A stretch of 64,000 nt of DNA from Glaciecola amylolytica (GTDB lineage Bacteria; Bacteroidota; Bacteroidia; Flavobacteriales_D; Crocinitomicaceae): assembly GCA_003856375.1 (NCBI GenBank), contig CP034120.1:1612001-1676000 (forward strand), written 5' to 3'. Position numbers and translations under genes: made by a program. How positions within the stretch are numbered: position 1 is the first letter of the stretch; every line of letters starts with the position of its first letter. The notes beneath the pieces were generated by a model that saw nothing but the letters and a program-made list of their open reading frames with translations, did no database searches and was not told the origin of the DNA. Positions 41,161 to 49,112 of the stretch are shown here, in pieces.

Positions 41161-41664
41161 TTAAAGGTCTTTTCCGAAAGAATACATGTCATTGTGGTTG
41201 AACTCGATCTGATCTTTTACTTTTTTGATCGTTTTGATCAAACCGAATAGAAATTCATCTGTGTTATGATTCAGCCATTTGAATCCGGCTTCGTCGTCGT
41301 CGATTGCAATAGAGGCTTGATAGAGAAATTCGAATCCGTGAACCTGAAGCCAATGCTGAGCGCTTTCATTTCCCTCGGCAGCGTTCACAAAAGCCATTAA
41401 ATGCGGGTATCCGTTTTTCATGAGCCAATCTCTGGCTTCCTGTTTCAAGGTAAGAGCCTGATTCAGAAAGAAAATTTCTTCGTAACCGTTTTCGTACAGG
41501 AATTTCTGAAGGTCTTTATGTCCTTCCAAAGCCTTGATCCAGGCCAGAATGATCTTGGTAGGGTAGTTGAATTCCGCAAATTCAATATTTGCTTTCTTAA
41601 CTTCCGCCTTTTTCCTTTTCTCTTCTAAAGGCTCCTTCCCGAATACGCGTTTAAACCAATTCAT
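41161..41664 (-). CDS. Hypothetical protein in the SpmAB operon
   Basis: 167 residues, cytoplasmic, no family recognised. It begins MNWFKRVFGKEPLEEKRKKA, then two repeated helix units with similar spacing: IKALEGHKDLQKFLYENGYE and VNAAEGNESAQHWLQVHGFE, each A.EG.......L...G[YF]E, suggesting a helical repeat fold. Its start overlaps the SpmAB stop by 4 bases and its stop lies one base before the GNAT start. Confidence 0.7.
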   Translation of the reverse strand: MNWFKRVFGKEPLEEKRKKAEVKKANIEFAEFNYPTKIILAWIKALEGHKDLQKFLYENGYEEIFFLNQALTLKQEARDWLMKNGYPHLMAFVNAAEGNESAQHWLQVHGFEFLYQASIAIDDDEAGFKWLNHNTDEFLFGLIKTIKKVKDQIEFNHNDMYSFGKDL

Positions 41665-42926
41665 TTTACAGCAGGGACATGATAAAACAGATAGGAAACT
41701 AAGATAGCAATAATAATTCCGATTACATCAACAATCAGTCCGACGCCGGCCGCATATCTGGTGTTTTTGATTTTCACCGAACCGAAATAAACCGCCAGAA
41801 TATAGAAAGTGGTTTCCGTTCCACCCTGCATGGTTGCGGCAATTTTTGCAACAAAAGTATCCACACCTTTAATCGTGTCAGTTGTATTGGATTCGATAAT
41901 ACTTTGCATCATTGCACGTCCGCCTGATCCGCTGAATGGTTTGATTAATCCAACAGGAAGGGCTTCTACGAACTCCGTATGAACCATTCCGATCACAGTG
42001 AAGAACCAAACCAATCCTTCCTGGATTGCGTCCAAAGCTCCGGAAGCTCTGAACAATCCAATGGCACATAGAATAGCGATAACGTACGGAACAATGGTAA
42101 TTGCAACCTGAAAACCCTCTTTAGCGCCTTCAATGAATTCTTCGTAAACAACTACTTTCTTGCGAATCGCCAGTATCAGGAATAAAATAATAATTCCGAA
42201 TAGGATTCCATTCCCCATGACATTGGAAATGATTTCGGTGTATTGCGGAAACCAGAATGAACAGATTAATAGCGACGATACGAAGCCTAAACCTCCCAGA
42301 AAATAGGCAATAACAACAGGATCTATTAATTTGATCCGCTGTTTAATAGCAACGATGATCAGCGCAAACAAAGCGGATAAGAAAGTCGTAATCAGAATCG
42401 GAAGGAATACTTCCGTTGTATTTTCAGAAAGGTATTGAGAGCGAATAGCAAGAACACTTACCGGAATGATTGTTAAACCCGCGGTATTCAGAGCCAGAAA
42501 CATGATTTGAGCATTAGATGCCGTTTCTTTGTCAGGATTTAGTTCCTGCATTTCCTGCATTGCTTTCAAGCCTAAAGGAGTTGCGGCATTATCCAATCCA
42601 AGCATATTCGCACTGAAATTCATCATGATCGAACCTGCTGCCGGATGATTTTTAGGAATTTCAGGGAAAATGCGAACAAATAAAGGTGAAATTAATCTGG
42701 AAAGCCACTGAACAGCTCCGCCTTTTTCCCCGATTCGCATGAATCCAAGCCAAAAGCACAAAGCGCCCGTAAGTCCTAAAGATATTTCAAACCCTGATTT
42801 TGCAGAAGCGAACAAGGCTTCCATCATGCGTTTGTAAATATCCAGATCTTGCCAGAATATCAACTTACTTGTCCCAACCAAAAAGGCAATCAGGAAAAAT
42901 CCAATCCAAATACGATTAAATAACAT
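41661..42926 (-). CDS. Fused SpmA-SpmB (nucleoside recognition domain) membrane protein
   Basis: 421 residues, about ten membrane helices. The first half is SpmA-like: GLTGALCFWLGFMRIGEKGG near 53 and MNFSANMLGLDNAATPLGLK near 103. The second half is SpmB-like: GFQVAITIVPYVIAILCAIG near 275, LPVGLIKPFSGSGGRAMM near 325 and MQGGTETTFYILAVYFGSVK near 365. In spore formers these two separate proteins aid core dehydration; non-sporulating Bacteroidota carry the fusion with unknown role, perhaps nucleoside or small-molecule transport. Third gene of the operon, 29 bases after the amidotransferase. Confidence 0.9.
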   Translation of the reverse strand: MLFNRIWIGFFLIAFLVGTSKLIFWQDLDIYKRMMEALFASAKSGFEISLGLTGALCFWLGFMRIGEKGGAVQWLSRLISPLFVRIFPEIPKNHPAAGSIMMNFSANMLGLDNAATPLGLKAMQEMQELNPDKETASNAQIMFLALNTAGLTIIPVSVLAIRSQYLSENTTEVFLPILITTFLSALFALIIVAIKQRIKLIDPVVIAYFLGGLGFVSSLLICSFWFPQYTEIISNVMGNGILFGIIILFLILAIRKKVVVYEEFIEGAKEGFQVAITIVPYVIAILCAIGLFRASGALDAIQEGLVWFFTVIGMVHTEFVEALPVGLIKPFSGSGGRAMMQSIIESNTTDTIKGVDTFVAKIAATMQGGTETTFYILAVYFGSVKIKNTRYAAGVGLIVDVIGIIIAILVSYLFYHVPAVK

Positions 42927-42955
42927 GAACCAAAAGTCGGGATTTAATTCCTGAT

Positions 42956-43522
42956 TTAAGAGTTATGATCTTCGCAAATATGAACAAAGTTTTCAAGAAT
43001 GATTGCGCCATGATTTCCAGAGACTTCAGGATGAAACTGAACTCCGTAGAAAGGTTTGGAATGATGCATCATTGCTTCGTTGACAGTAGCATCTGAAACA
43101 GCCACATGAATGAAATCTTTCGGAATACTGATGGCTTCGCAATGATCTTCCATGAGTTCGATCTCGGTTGGGAGCTTATTGAAAAGCGGACAATCGGCAA
43201 TGACTTCAACGGTTTGCCAATCGCGGTCTTCCCGCTGACGGTTCGAAAGTGCACCAAAAGTCAGACCCAGCATCTGGTGTCCGAAACAAATTCCCAGGAT
43301 GGGTTTTTCTTCGGTTTTGATCCATTCAAACTGTTCCAGATACGGTTCTGTATCCACTTCTGTAATCAGAATCGGAGCACCCGAAATGATGAAACCAAGT
43401 GCATCAGGATGCAATTCCCGCTTAAAATCAAAAAGAGGAACGACCCGTGTATCCATGTGTTCATAAACAACGGATTCAATCAAAGGAGTTTTAGAACTCC
43501 CGCAATCTATAATGAGTATCAT
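42956..43522 (-). CDS. Class I glutamine amidotransferase (GMP synthase-like)
   Basis: 188 residues, the size of an isolated glutaminase subunit. Catalytic triad visible: Cys79 in GICFGHQ, His164 and Glu166 in VQFHPEVSG. The opening MILIIDCGSSKTPLIESV and the oxyanion strand GFIISGAP are as in GuaA-type glutaminases. These release ammonia from glutamine for a partner synthetase, or act on gamma-glutamyl compounds. No GuaA synthetase half is adjacent. It begins 4 bases after the Sua5 stop. Confidence 0.87.
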   Translation of the reverse strand: MILIIDCGSSKTPLIESVVYEHMDTRVVPLFDFKRELHPDALGFIISGAPILITEVDTEPYLEQFEWIKTEEKPILGICFGHQMLGLTFGALSNRQREDRDWQTVEVIADCPLFNKLPTEIELMEDHCEAISIPKDFIHVAVSDATVNEAMMHHSKPFYGVQFHPEVSGNHGAIILENFVHICEDHNS

Positions 43523-43525
43523 AAA

Positions 43526-44143
43526 TCATAATTCAATCTGACCAACTCCCTGACGTATAATTTCAGCATTTCCATTGGTGCAGTCAACAATTGTCGATGC
43601 ATCCAGCTTACCCGGTCCACCATCAATAATGATCGCTACTTCGTCATCGTAACGTTCATAAATGGCTGCAGGATCTACAAAATAATCCATGATCTCGTCT
43701 TCCGAATCGTGCAGGGAAGTTACGGCCATTGGATTTCCTAATTTCTCTACGATAGCGGCTACAATTTTATTATCCGGAATACGAATCCCGATCTCTTTTT
43801 TACTTGAATCAAACAATTTGGAAACTTCGTTTGTTGCATCGAGAATGAACGTAAAAGGCCCGGGCAGGTAATACTTCAATAAACGAAACGTATTGCGGTC
43901 TAATTGCTTGACATATTCTGAAACCTGACTCAGATCCGAGCAAATGATGGAGAAATTGGCTTTTGACAACTTCACATCTTTCCATTTGGCAAGTTCTGCC
44001 AATGCTTTCTTATTCATTACATCGCATCCAACGGCATAAACGGCGTCAGTAGGGAAGATGATGATTCCTCCTTTTTTTAATTCGTCAACCACTTGCTGCA
44101 CTAAACGATTGTCAATATTATCCGGATTGATTTCGATGAACAT
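43526..44143 (-). CDS. Threonylcarbamoyl-AMP synthase (Sua5/YciO/YrdC)
   Basis: 205 residues from the ATG at 44141-44143; the frame opens 11 codons earlier in a non-conserved stretch. Landmarks of the YrdC fold: ELKKGGIIIFPTDAVYAVGC near 22-41, the lysine-arginine binding region KDVKLSKANFSIICSDLSQV, LPGPFTFILDATNEVSKLFD near 95-115, GIRIPDNKIVAAIVEKLGNP, and VDCTNGNAEIIRQGVGQ at the end. It makes the TC-AMP used for t6A37 on ANN-decoding tRNAs, or is the related YciO. It heads the five-gene operon. Confidence 0.9.
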   Translation of the reverse strand: MFIEINPDNIDNRLVQQVVDELKKGGIIIFPTDAVYAVGCDVMNKKALAELAKWKDVKLSKANFSIICSDLSQVSEYVKQLDRNTFRLLKYYLPGPFTFILDATNEVSKLFDSSKKEIGIRIPDNKIVAAIVEKLGNPMAVTSLHDSEDEIMDYFVDPAAIYERYDDEVAIIIDGGPGKLDASTIVDCTNGNAEIIRQGVGQIEL

Positions 44144-44310
44144 CTTGTAAAATTTGTGTTTTATAAATTTAATCAAATTTCGGAAAACATTCGAAAGAAC
44201 GAGCTGTCGGAGTTTGGAACACGATTTGTTAGGGAGAATTCAAAATTGAAAAGATAAAAGTCAGAAGTGCTGGTGAATTCTCTTCTTTTATGCTTCTCAC
44301 TTTTCCATTT

Positions 44311-44339
44311 TTTGGATTTTCAATTAAAAGGTATCTTTG
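44311..44339 (+). promoter_or_regulatory. Promoter of the 44356 gene
   Basis: TTTG at 44311-44314, a 17-base spacer and TATCTTTG at 44332-44339. It lies downstream of the first in-frame start (44290), so that start is not used. Confidence 0.68.
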
Positions 44340-44355
44340 CACAAAAATATTCGGA

Positions 44356-44823
44356 ATGAGAGTTTTGGTTTTAATGATGGTTTGTTTTTTAGGGTTGAAT
44401 TCATACGCGCAATTGGATCGCAAATCAATTTACAATGCTTTGGCGGGTGATTCGAAAGAATCTGTTCAAAAACAGTTGGATGCTTTGGAGAAGATAAAGG
44501 AGTCTTCCGAGTTGAAAGCTTTTAAAGGAGCATTGCAAATGAAAGCGGCTCAGTTTCAGAAAACAGCGAAAGCAAAAATGGATCTGTTCAACACCGGTAA
44601 AAAAACATTGGAGTCCGAAATTAAATCCAACGACGGAAATGTGGAATATCGTTTCTTAAGATTGTTGATTCAGGAAAATGCTCCGAAACAATTGAAATAC
44701 AACGGAAATATTGATGAAGATGTCACCGCAATCATTACAGGATACAGTAAGTTGAAAGAGGCAACGAAAACGGCTTTGGAAGCTTATGCCAAAAAATCGG
44801 CTACGTTAAAAGGACTTATATAA
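44356..44823 (+). CDS. Hypothetical secreted protein
   Basis: 155 residues from the ATG at 44356. Signal peptide to about residue 19 (NSYAQ). The mature part is helical and Lys/Glu-rich (SVQKQLDALEKIKESSELKA, FRLLIQENAPKQLKYNGNID type), with no recognised family. Similar small secreted helical proteins are common in Bacteroidota. A strong hairpin terminator follows 7 bases after the stop and also serves the convergent DUF1573 operon. Confidence 0.7.
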   Translation: MRVLVLMMVCFLGLNSYAQLDRKSIYNALAGDSKESVQKQLDALEKIKESSELKAFKGALQMKAAQFQKTAKAKMDLFNTGKKTLESEIKSNDGNVEYRFLRLLIQENAPKQLKYNGNIDEDVTAIITGYSKLKEATKTALEAYAKKSATLKGLI

Positions 44824-44830
44824 TTGATAA

Positions 44831-44870
44831 AAAATAAGGGCGGAAATTTTTCCGCCCTTATTTTTTATTG
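44831..44870. terminator. Bidirectional terminator
   Basis: A perfect 16-bp stem: AAAATAAGGGCGGAAA (44831-44846) and TTTCCGCCCTTATTTT (44849-44864). The + strand continues in T-runs, and the minus strand likewise, between convergent genes. Confidence 0.88.
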
Positions 44871-44905
44871 TGTCCTATTTTTTATTGTGTCCTATTTTTT
44901 ATTGT
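44859..44905. repeat. 17-bp tandem repeat, 2.8 copies
   Basis: TATTTTTTATTGTGTCC occurs at 44859-44875 and 44876-44892, then a partial copy at 44893-44905 that contains the stop codon of the minus-strand DUF1573 gene. Confidence 0.8.
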
Positions 44906-45396
44906 ACGTCTGCTTTTACTTTTAAAACCGTGATTCTCGGTTCTGTGTTTGCAGTAACAGTAATTGTTTTTTCGCCGACACCTTTTCCGTTCGGTTTAAA
45001 TCCAACTTCAATTTTATCAGATTTCCCCGGAGCGATCGGACCTTCAGGTTTGCTTGGAGTTGTACAGCCGCAGCTAGCTTTCACATCCGAAAGAATCAAT
45101 GGTTTCGTTCCTGTGTTTGTTACTAAGAAAGTACAGTGATTTTCAACTCCTTCCTTCACTTTACCGAAATCGTGGATCTCCTTATCTATTTTCATAGACG
45201 TTATGGATTCTGCTTCGGCTTTTTGCTGTTCTTTTAGTTCTTCTAAAGCTTTTTCGTTTGCTTTGATTGTTTCCGGATCATCGGCAACTTCCATGACCAG
45301 ATTACCATCACTTTCCGTTTTTTCGGTGTTGTCCGCACAAGCGCCCAGAGTTCCGCCAATAAATAAAAGGGCAATAAAGAAACTTCTCTTTTTCAT
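44899..45396 (-). CDS. DUF1573 lipoprotein
   Basis: 165 residues. Lipoprotein signal (lipobox TLGAC near residue 19), a Glu-rich linker of about 40 residues, then a DUF1573 Ig-like domain: IHDFGKVKEGVENHCTFLVT near 72, SDVKASCGCTTPSKPEGPIA near 103 (the family's CGC.TP motif), and GKSDKIEVGFKPNGKGVGEK. The domain is common in Bacteroidota envelope proteins; function unknown. It begins one base after the S41 protease stop, so the two form one operon. Its stop codon lies within the tandem repeat. Confidence 0.87.
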   Translation of the reverse strand: MKKRSFFIALLFIGGTLGACADNTEKTESDGNLVMEVADDPETIKANEKALEELKEQQKAEAESITSMKIDKEIHDFGKVKEGVENHCTFLVTNTGTKPLILSDVKASCGCTTPSKPEGPIAPGKSDKIEVGFKPNGKGVGEKTITVTANTEPRITVLKVKADVQ

Positions 45397-45397
45397 A

Positions 45398-47011
45398 TTA
45401 GTTTAATGCAAGTTTTTGTTTATCGTATTCATTTGATTCAAGCAATTGAATTGCTTTTTGTAGAATTTCATTCTTTTGGTTATAGACTTTATAGAACGCT
45501 TCGATTCCGAAAAGATCGTTTGCAATGGTCGCTTTCAAACGAAGTTCCATAATGTTCTTACTGATTTTGTACTGATCTTCTTTCAATTCAAAATCCTTGT
45601 TTTCCTTTTTATTGTAAGCAAAGAATTCGTCCATCAATTTTTTGTCTACAACGAAATTGGCGATGAATTGGTCAACCGTTTCATACTTTTTATGTAAATC
45701 GTCTCTGTTTTTGTCTACATAAGTCAAAGGGAAACTGGTGAATGAACCGTTTTGAACCGTTGATCTGTACAGGTCTGTAATCTCGGAAGTATCGATTGGA
45801 ACGAAGAAATCCGGCATGATTCCGCCACCACCGTAAACAGGTCTTTTGGTAATTCTCGTTTCGAATTTCAATGAATCGGGAAGTTTGATGCTGTCGATGT
45901 GAGAAAATTCACCGTGCATAAAACGTCTCATGTATTCATTTTTATAATCACTGATGTTTTCGTAAGGTCTTTGAATGAATCGGCCGGAAGGAGTGAAGTA
46001 GCGCGCGATGGTTAAACGCATCTGCGAACCGTCAGAAAGATCGATCGGTCTTTGTACCAATCCTTTTCCGTAGCTTCTTCGGCCTACCACCAAACCTCTG
46101 TCCCAATCCTGAATTGCTCCGGATAGAATTTCGGAAGCAGAAGCTGAATTATCGTCGATCAAAACAACTACTTTTCCTTGTTCCCAGGATCCTTTTCTTC
46201 CTGCATTCAAATCCTGACGCGGTTGTGAACGACCTTCCGAGTAAACGATCAATTTGTTTTCAGACAGGAATTCATCGGCAATCAGCTGTGCAGCATAAAG
46301 CAATCCACCGCCATTTCCCTGAAGATCGAGAATCAGACTTTCCATTCCCTGACTTTTCAATTTTTCCACTCCTTTTTTGATTTCTTCGTGCGAACTGCGG
46401 GAGAAAGATGTCAGTTTCAGATAACCGATTTTCGGGCTCACCATGTAAGCACAATCCACGGAATTTACCGGAACTTTATCTCTTGTAATGACATAATTGA
46501 TTGGCTTCTTCTGAGCTTTTCTCATGATATCCACACGAACTTTTGTTCCCATTTCTCCAAGGAGTTTTTCACGAACCTGATTGTTTTTCAAACCGATTCC
46601 GGCAACATTTACTCCGTCAATGGATACAATTTTATCTCCTGCACGAATCCCCAGTTTTTCCGACGGACCGCCAACAATTGTTTCCACAACCATTAACGTG
46701 TCTTTCAGGATTTGAAAGCGAACACCGATTCCAACAAAACTTCCGTCGATGGCAACATTCGCTGCATCTACTTCTTCTTTGGGAATATAAACCGTATGCG
46801 GGTCGAGTTTTTCCAACATTCCTACGATCGCGGCATCCATGAGTTCTTTATCATTGACCGGATCTACATAGAGTTTGTCGACATACATGAAAATTTCGTC
46901 CAAACGCTGTCCGTTTGAAGGAGATTTGGGTTCAGTCGGAACCTTTTGAGCTGAAGATACAAATGAATGGATACTTAATCCAAGTATCAACAAAACGCTA
47001 TAGTGTTTCAT
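45398..47011 (-). CDS. C-terminal processing peptidase (S41, CtpA/Prc-type)
   Basis: 537 residues with a signal peptide (to about 21, SSAQ). PDZ domain near 90-175 (SFVGIGVRFQILKDTLMVVE, GIRAGDKIVSIDGVNV). S41 catalytic domain follows: GYLKLTSFSRSSHEEIKKGV, LILDLQGNGGGLLYAAQLIA, catalytic Ser291 in DDNSASASE and Lys316 in RRSYGKGLVQ, 25 residues apart as in Prc. It trims or degrades periplasmic proteins. A C-terminal tail of about 150 residues after residue 390 is helical and charged. First gene of the operon with DUF1573. Confidence 0.93.
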   Translation of the reverse strand: MKHYSVLLILGLSIHSFVSSAQKVPTEPKSPSNGQRLDEIFMYVDKLYVDPVNDKELMDAAIVGMLEKLDPHTVYIPKEEVDAANVAIDGSFVGIGVRFQILKDTLMVVETIVGGPSEKLGIRAGDKIVSIDGVNVAGIGLKNNQVREKLLGEMGTKVRVDIMRKAQKKPINYVITRDKVPVNSVDCAYMVSPKIGYLKLTSFSRSSHEEIKKGVEKLKSQGMESLILDLQGNGGGLLYAAQLIADEFLSENKLIVYSEGRSQPRQDLNAGRKGSWEQGKVVVLIDDNSASASEILSGAIQDWDRGLVVGRRSYGKGLVQRPIDLSDGSQMRLTIARYFTPSGRFIQRPYENISDYKNEYMRRFMHGEFSHIDSIKLPDSLKFETRITKRPVYGGGGIMPDFFVPIDTSEITDLYRSTVQNGSFTSFPLTYVDKNRDDLHKKYETVDQFIANFVVDKKLMDEFFAYNKKENKDFELKEDQYKISKNIMELRLKATIANDLFGIEAFYKVYNQKNEILQKAIQLLESNEYDKQKLALN

Positions 47012-47196
47012 ACAATTTTCTTGAGAATACTAATATAAGGATAAAACGTTCAAACAGCTTGTCAGGTACATCCTAAGTTGCTGATTCCTGTTAAAAAAAG
47101 ATAATTTGAATGCTGAGTTACGAACAATCGGATGTTGGTCTTTTATTCAGGATGCAAAGGAGGTCTTTTTGTAATTTTAAGACGTATACATCAGTT

Positions 47197-48111
47197 ATGA
47201 AGCAGATAAAAAATGTATTGTTGGCGGTCTGTGTGAGCTTTGTTTCGCTTACATCTTTCGGACAGATAAAGGCTTTGGATAAGCTGGAGGTTTTGTATGA
47301 GCAAGGACATTATAAAATGGTTTTGCGCAGAGCCAATCGTTTGCTGGACCAACCGGATTACGATTATTCCTACAAACCGGAGTTTTACAAAAGTCTGGCT
47401 TTGTTTCAATTGGCTGACCAGGGTTTGTGGGCGCAATTTCACCCGAAAGCACTTCAGGAAGCCCGCGAACTGTTCAGCATGGTTCTGGCTTCTCCCGACG
47501 GAATCAAAGTGTTTAATACACATTTGAATCACGTTTCCCAATTGAAAAGAGATCTGGTACAAAAAGCTTTGGCGTATAAATCAGAAGGAAAACAGGCAAA
47601 ATATGATGAAATCCAGCAAATTTTATTCGGATTATTCGACCGGATTCCTGATTTGGACGTTCCAGGAGAAATTCAGGCTCCGGTAGTAGATGCACCGGAA
47701 ATTAAGGAAACTGCTGCAACGAGTAAAGAACGGGAAGAAATTATCAAGTACGCGAAGAAGTATGTAGGAGTTCCGTATAAATGGGCAGGAGTAGACGCAA
47801 ATGGCTTCGACTGCAGCGGATTTACGACTTATGTGATGAAAGAGTTTAAAGTAACATTGAGCAGAAGGGCGGAAGACCAATACAACTCTTCAGTGAAAGT
47901 GAAACAGAAGAATGCTCAAAAAGGAGATCTGGTATTTTTTAATAACGGTTCAGGGATTTCCCATGTCGGGATTATTGTTTCCGCTAAAGGAGAGCCTTTG
48001 ACGATGATTCACGCAAGTTCCAGTAAAGGAGTGATTATTACCAATATTGAAGAATCCGAGTATTGGTTGAAGAGACTTTACGCGATCGGGACGTATGTGA
48101 AAGGAGATTGA
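47197..48111 (+). CDS. NlpC/P60 (C40) cell-wall hydrolase with N-terminal helical domain
   Basis: 304 residues from the ATG at 47197, which begins the signal peptide (to about 23, TSFGQ); the frame opens 29 codons upstream without signal character. Residues 25-150 are helical and TPR-like (EVLYEQGHYKMVLRRANRLL). The NlpC/P60 domain spans 180-303: GVPYKWAGVDANGFDCSGFT (Cys206), HVGIIV (His256) and IHASSS (His272). Such enzymes cut peptide bonds in peptidoglycan stems. A hairpin-bounded noncoding element starts 10 bases after the stop. Confidence 0.9.
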   Translation: MKQIKNVLLAVCVSFVSLTSFGQIKALDKLEVLYEQGHYKMVLRRANRLLDQPDYDYSYKPEFYKSLALFQLADQGLWAQFHPKALQEARELFSMVLASPDGIKVFNTHLNHVSQLKRDLVQKALAYKSEGKQAKYDEIQQILFGLFDRIPDLDVPGEIQAPVVDAPEIKETAATSKEREEIIKYAKKYVGVPYKWAGVDANGFDCSGFTTYVMKEFKVTLSRRAEDQYNSSVKVKQKNAQKGDLVFFNNGSGISHVGIIVSAKGEPLTMIHASSSKGVIITNIEESEYWLKRLYAIGTYVKGD

Positions 48112-48120
48112 TTATTCTTT

Positions 48121-48586
48121 GTCCTTTTTGACCATAGCCTCAAAAAGGACCAAAAAACGCATAGCTTCATTCAAAGCCGTTCGCTAAGGACAAGTTACTT
48201 GTTGAATCTTTACGAAAAGAACGGATTACGCTGCGCTCCATCCAAATGACAAGCACTTTTCGAAGATTCATACTTCGTAACTTATCCTTTTAACGCTCAC
48301 TTCCAGAATGAAGCTTTGATTCTCCTTCGAAAGAAAACATTCTCTTGGATTTTGTTCAGGTGCTAAAACCGTTCTCTGGACCCGGATTTAAACAAGGCTC
48401 TTACGCTGAAAACCGTTGTAAACAAGTAAATGAAGCGAAATAAAGCATTCGTTGTTTGAGTCCAACGCTTTTTAGCGGCCGGACGAGTTTTGAATGCTTT
48501 CGCGAAATGCCACGTAGTTTATAGGTTTTTCGAGTACAAGCCTAGCGCTTTTTTGCTTCTTTTTTAAGGCAATGTTAAAAAAGAAG
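48121..48586. mobile_element. 466-bp noncoding element with hairpin terminal inverted repeats
   Basis: The left end is a perfect 11-bp hairpin GTCCTTTTTGA(8-base loop)TCAAAAAGGAC (48121-48150) followed by CAAAAAACGC. The right end is a perfect 12-bp hairpin CTTCTTTTTTAA(7)TTAAAAAAGAAG (48556-48586) preceded by TAGCGCTTTTTTG. Reverse-complemented, the right end aligns with the left over about 42 bases: TTCTTTTTnAnCATnGCCTnAAAAA, with CAAAAAAGCGC on its inner side. No reading frame is longer than 60 codons inside. It has the build of a nonautonomous repeated element or structured RNA locus; a copy elsewhere could not be checked. The whole gap 48112-48593 is noncoding. Confidence 0.5.
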
Positions 48587-48593
48587 GTATGAG

Positions 48594-49112
48594 TTAGTTG
48601 CTTCGTTCTTCTCTTTTCGGATTAAACAGAAAAATATTCATCAGTACGATCAAACCTGACAGCATGGCGCTGATGAAACCAACATTCATTAAGTACGGAG
48701 ATTTGTCAATCAGAAGGAATGCAATTAAACTGATTCCAAGCAAAATCAATAAAAGCCATTTGGAAAATAACCTTCTTTGGATAAAGCGATTATTGAGGTC
48801 GAGTAAATAAACGTGTGTTGCTGCAAGCAGGAACAACATGTTTAATTTCCAGATTTGTCCAATTTCTACCAGAGAAAGCAGGAAAGAACCTAAAAACAAA
48901 ATCTGTACAACAAGCAGCGAAATATTGATCAGACGAAAAGGTTTCGAACTGATTCTGCTAACCGTTAAGAACTGGAAAAACAGGAAAATACAGCTAATGA
49001 GGTAGGGAAGAACTTTGGTTAGTTTCCAGGAAAATTCACTCCAACCCAAAAATAGGAGAACAAGGAGTGCCAAAAACACCCAAGCCAGTAACGCAGGCCA
49101 TTTAGCTTTCAT
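48594..49112 (-). CDS. Hypothetical membrane protein
   Basis: 172 residues with about six short membrane helices (segments starting LLAWVFLALLVLLFLGWSE, YLISCIFLFFQFLTV, ISLLVVQILFLGSFLLSLVE). No family recognised. Its start overlaps the stop of the sensor-phosphatase gene by 11 bases, which suggests coupled translation and a possible functional link to that receptor. Confidence 0.65.
   Translation of the reverse strand: MKAKWPALLAWVFLALLVLLFLGWSEFSWKLTKVLPYLISCIFLFFQFLTVSRISSKPFRLINISLLVVQILFLGSFLLSLVEIGQIWKLNMLFLLAATHVYLLDLNNRFIQRRLFSKWLLLILLGISLIAFLLIDKSPYLMNVGFISAMLSGLIVLMNIFLFNPKREERSN

Noticed and set aside
41661-42926. Sporulation in this organism, suggested by SpmA/SpmB
   Set aside because: The fused protein is common in non-sporulating Bacteroidota and no other sporulation gene is present.
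47110-47196. Upstream start of the NlpC/P60 gene
   Set aside because: The extra 29 residues hide the signal peptide, which begins at 47197.
48112-48593. tRNA or rRNA gene in the noncoding element
   Set aside because: No cloverleaf, anticodon loop or rRNA sequence could be recognised.
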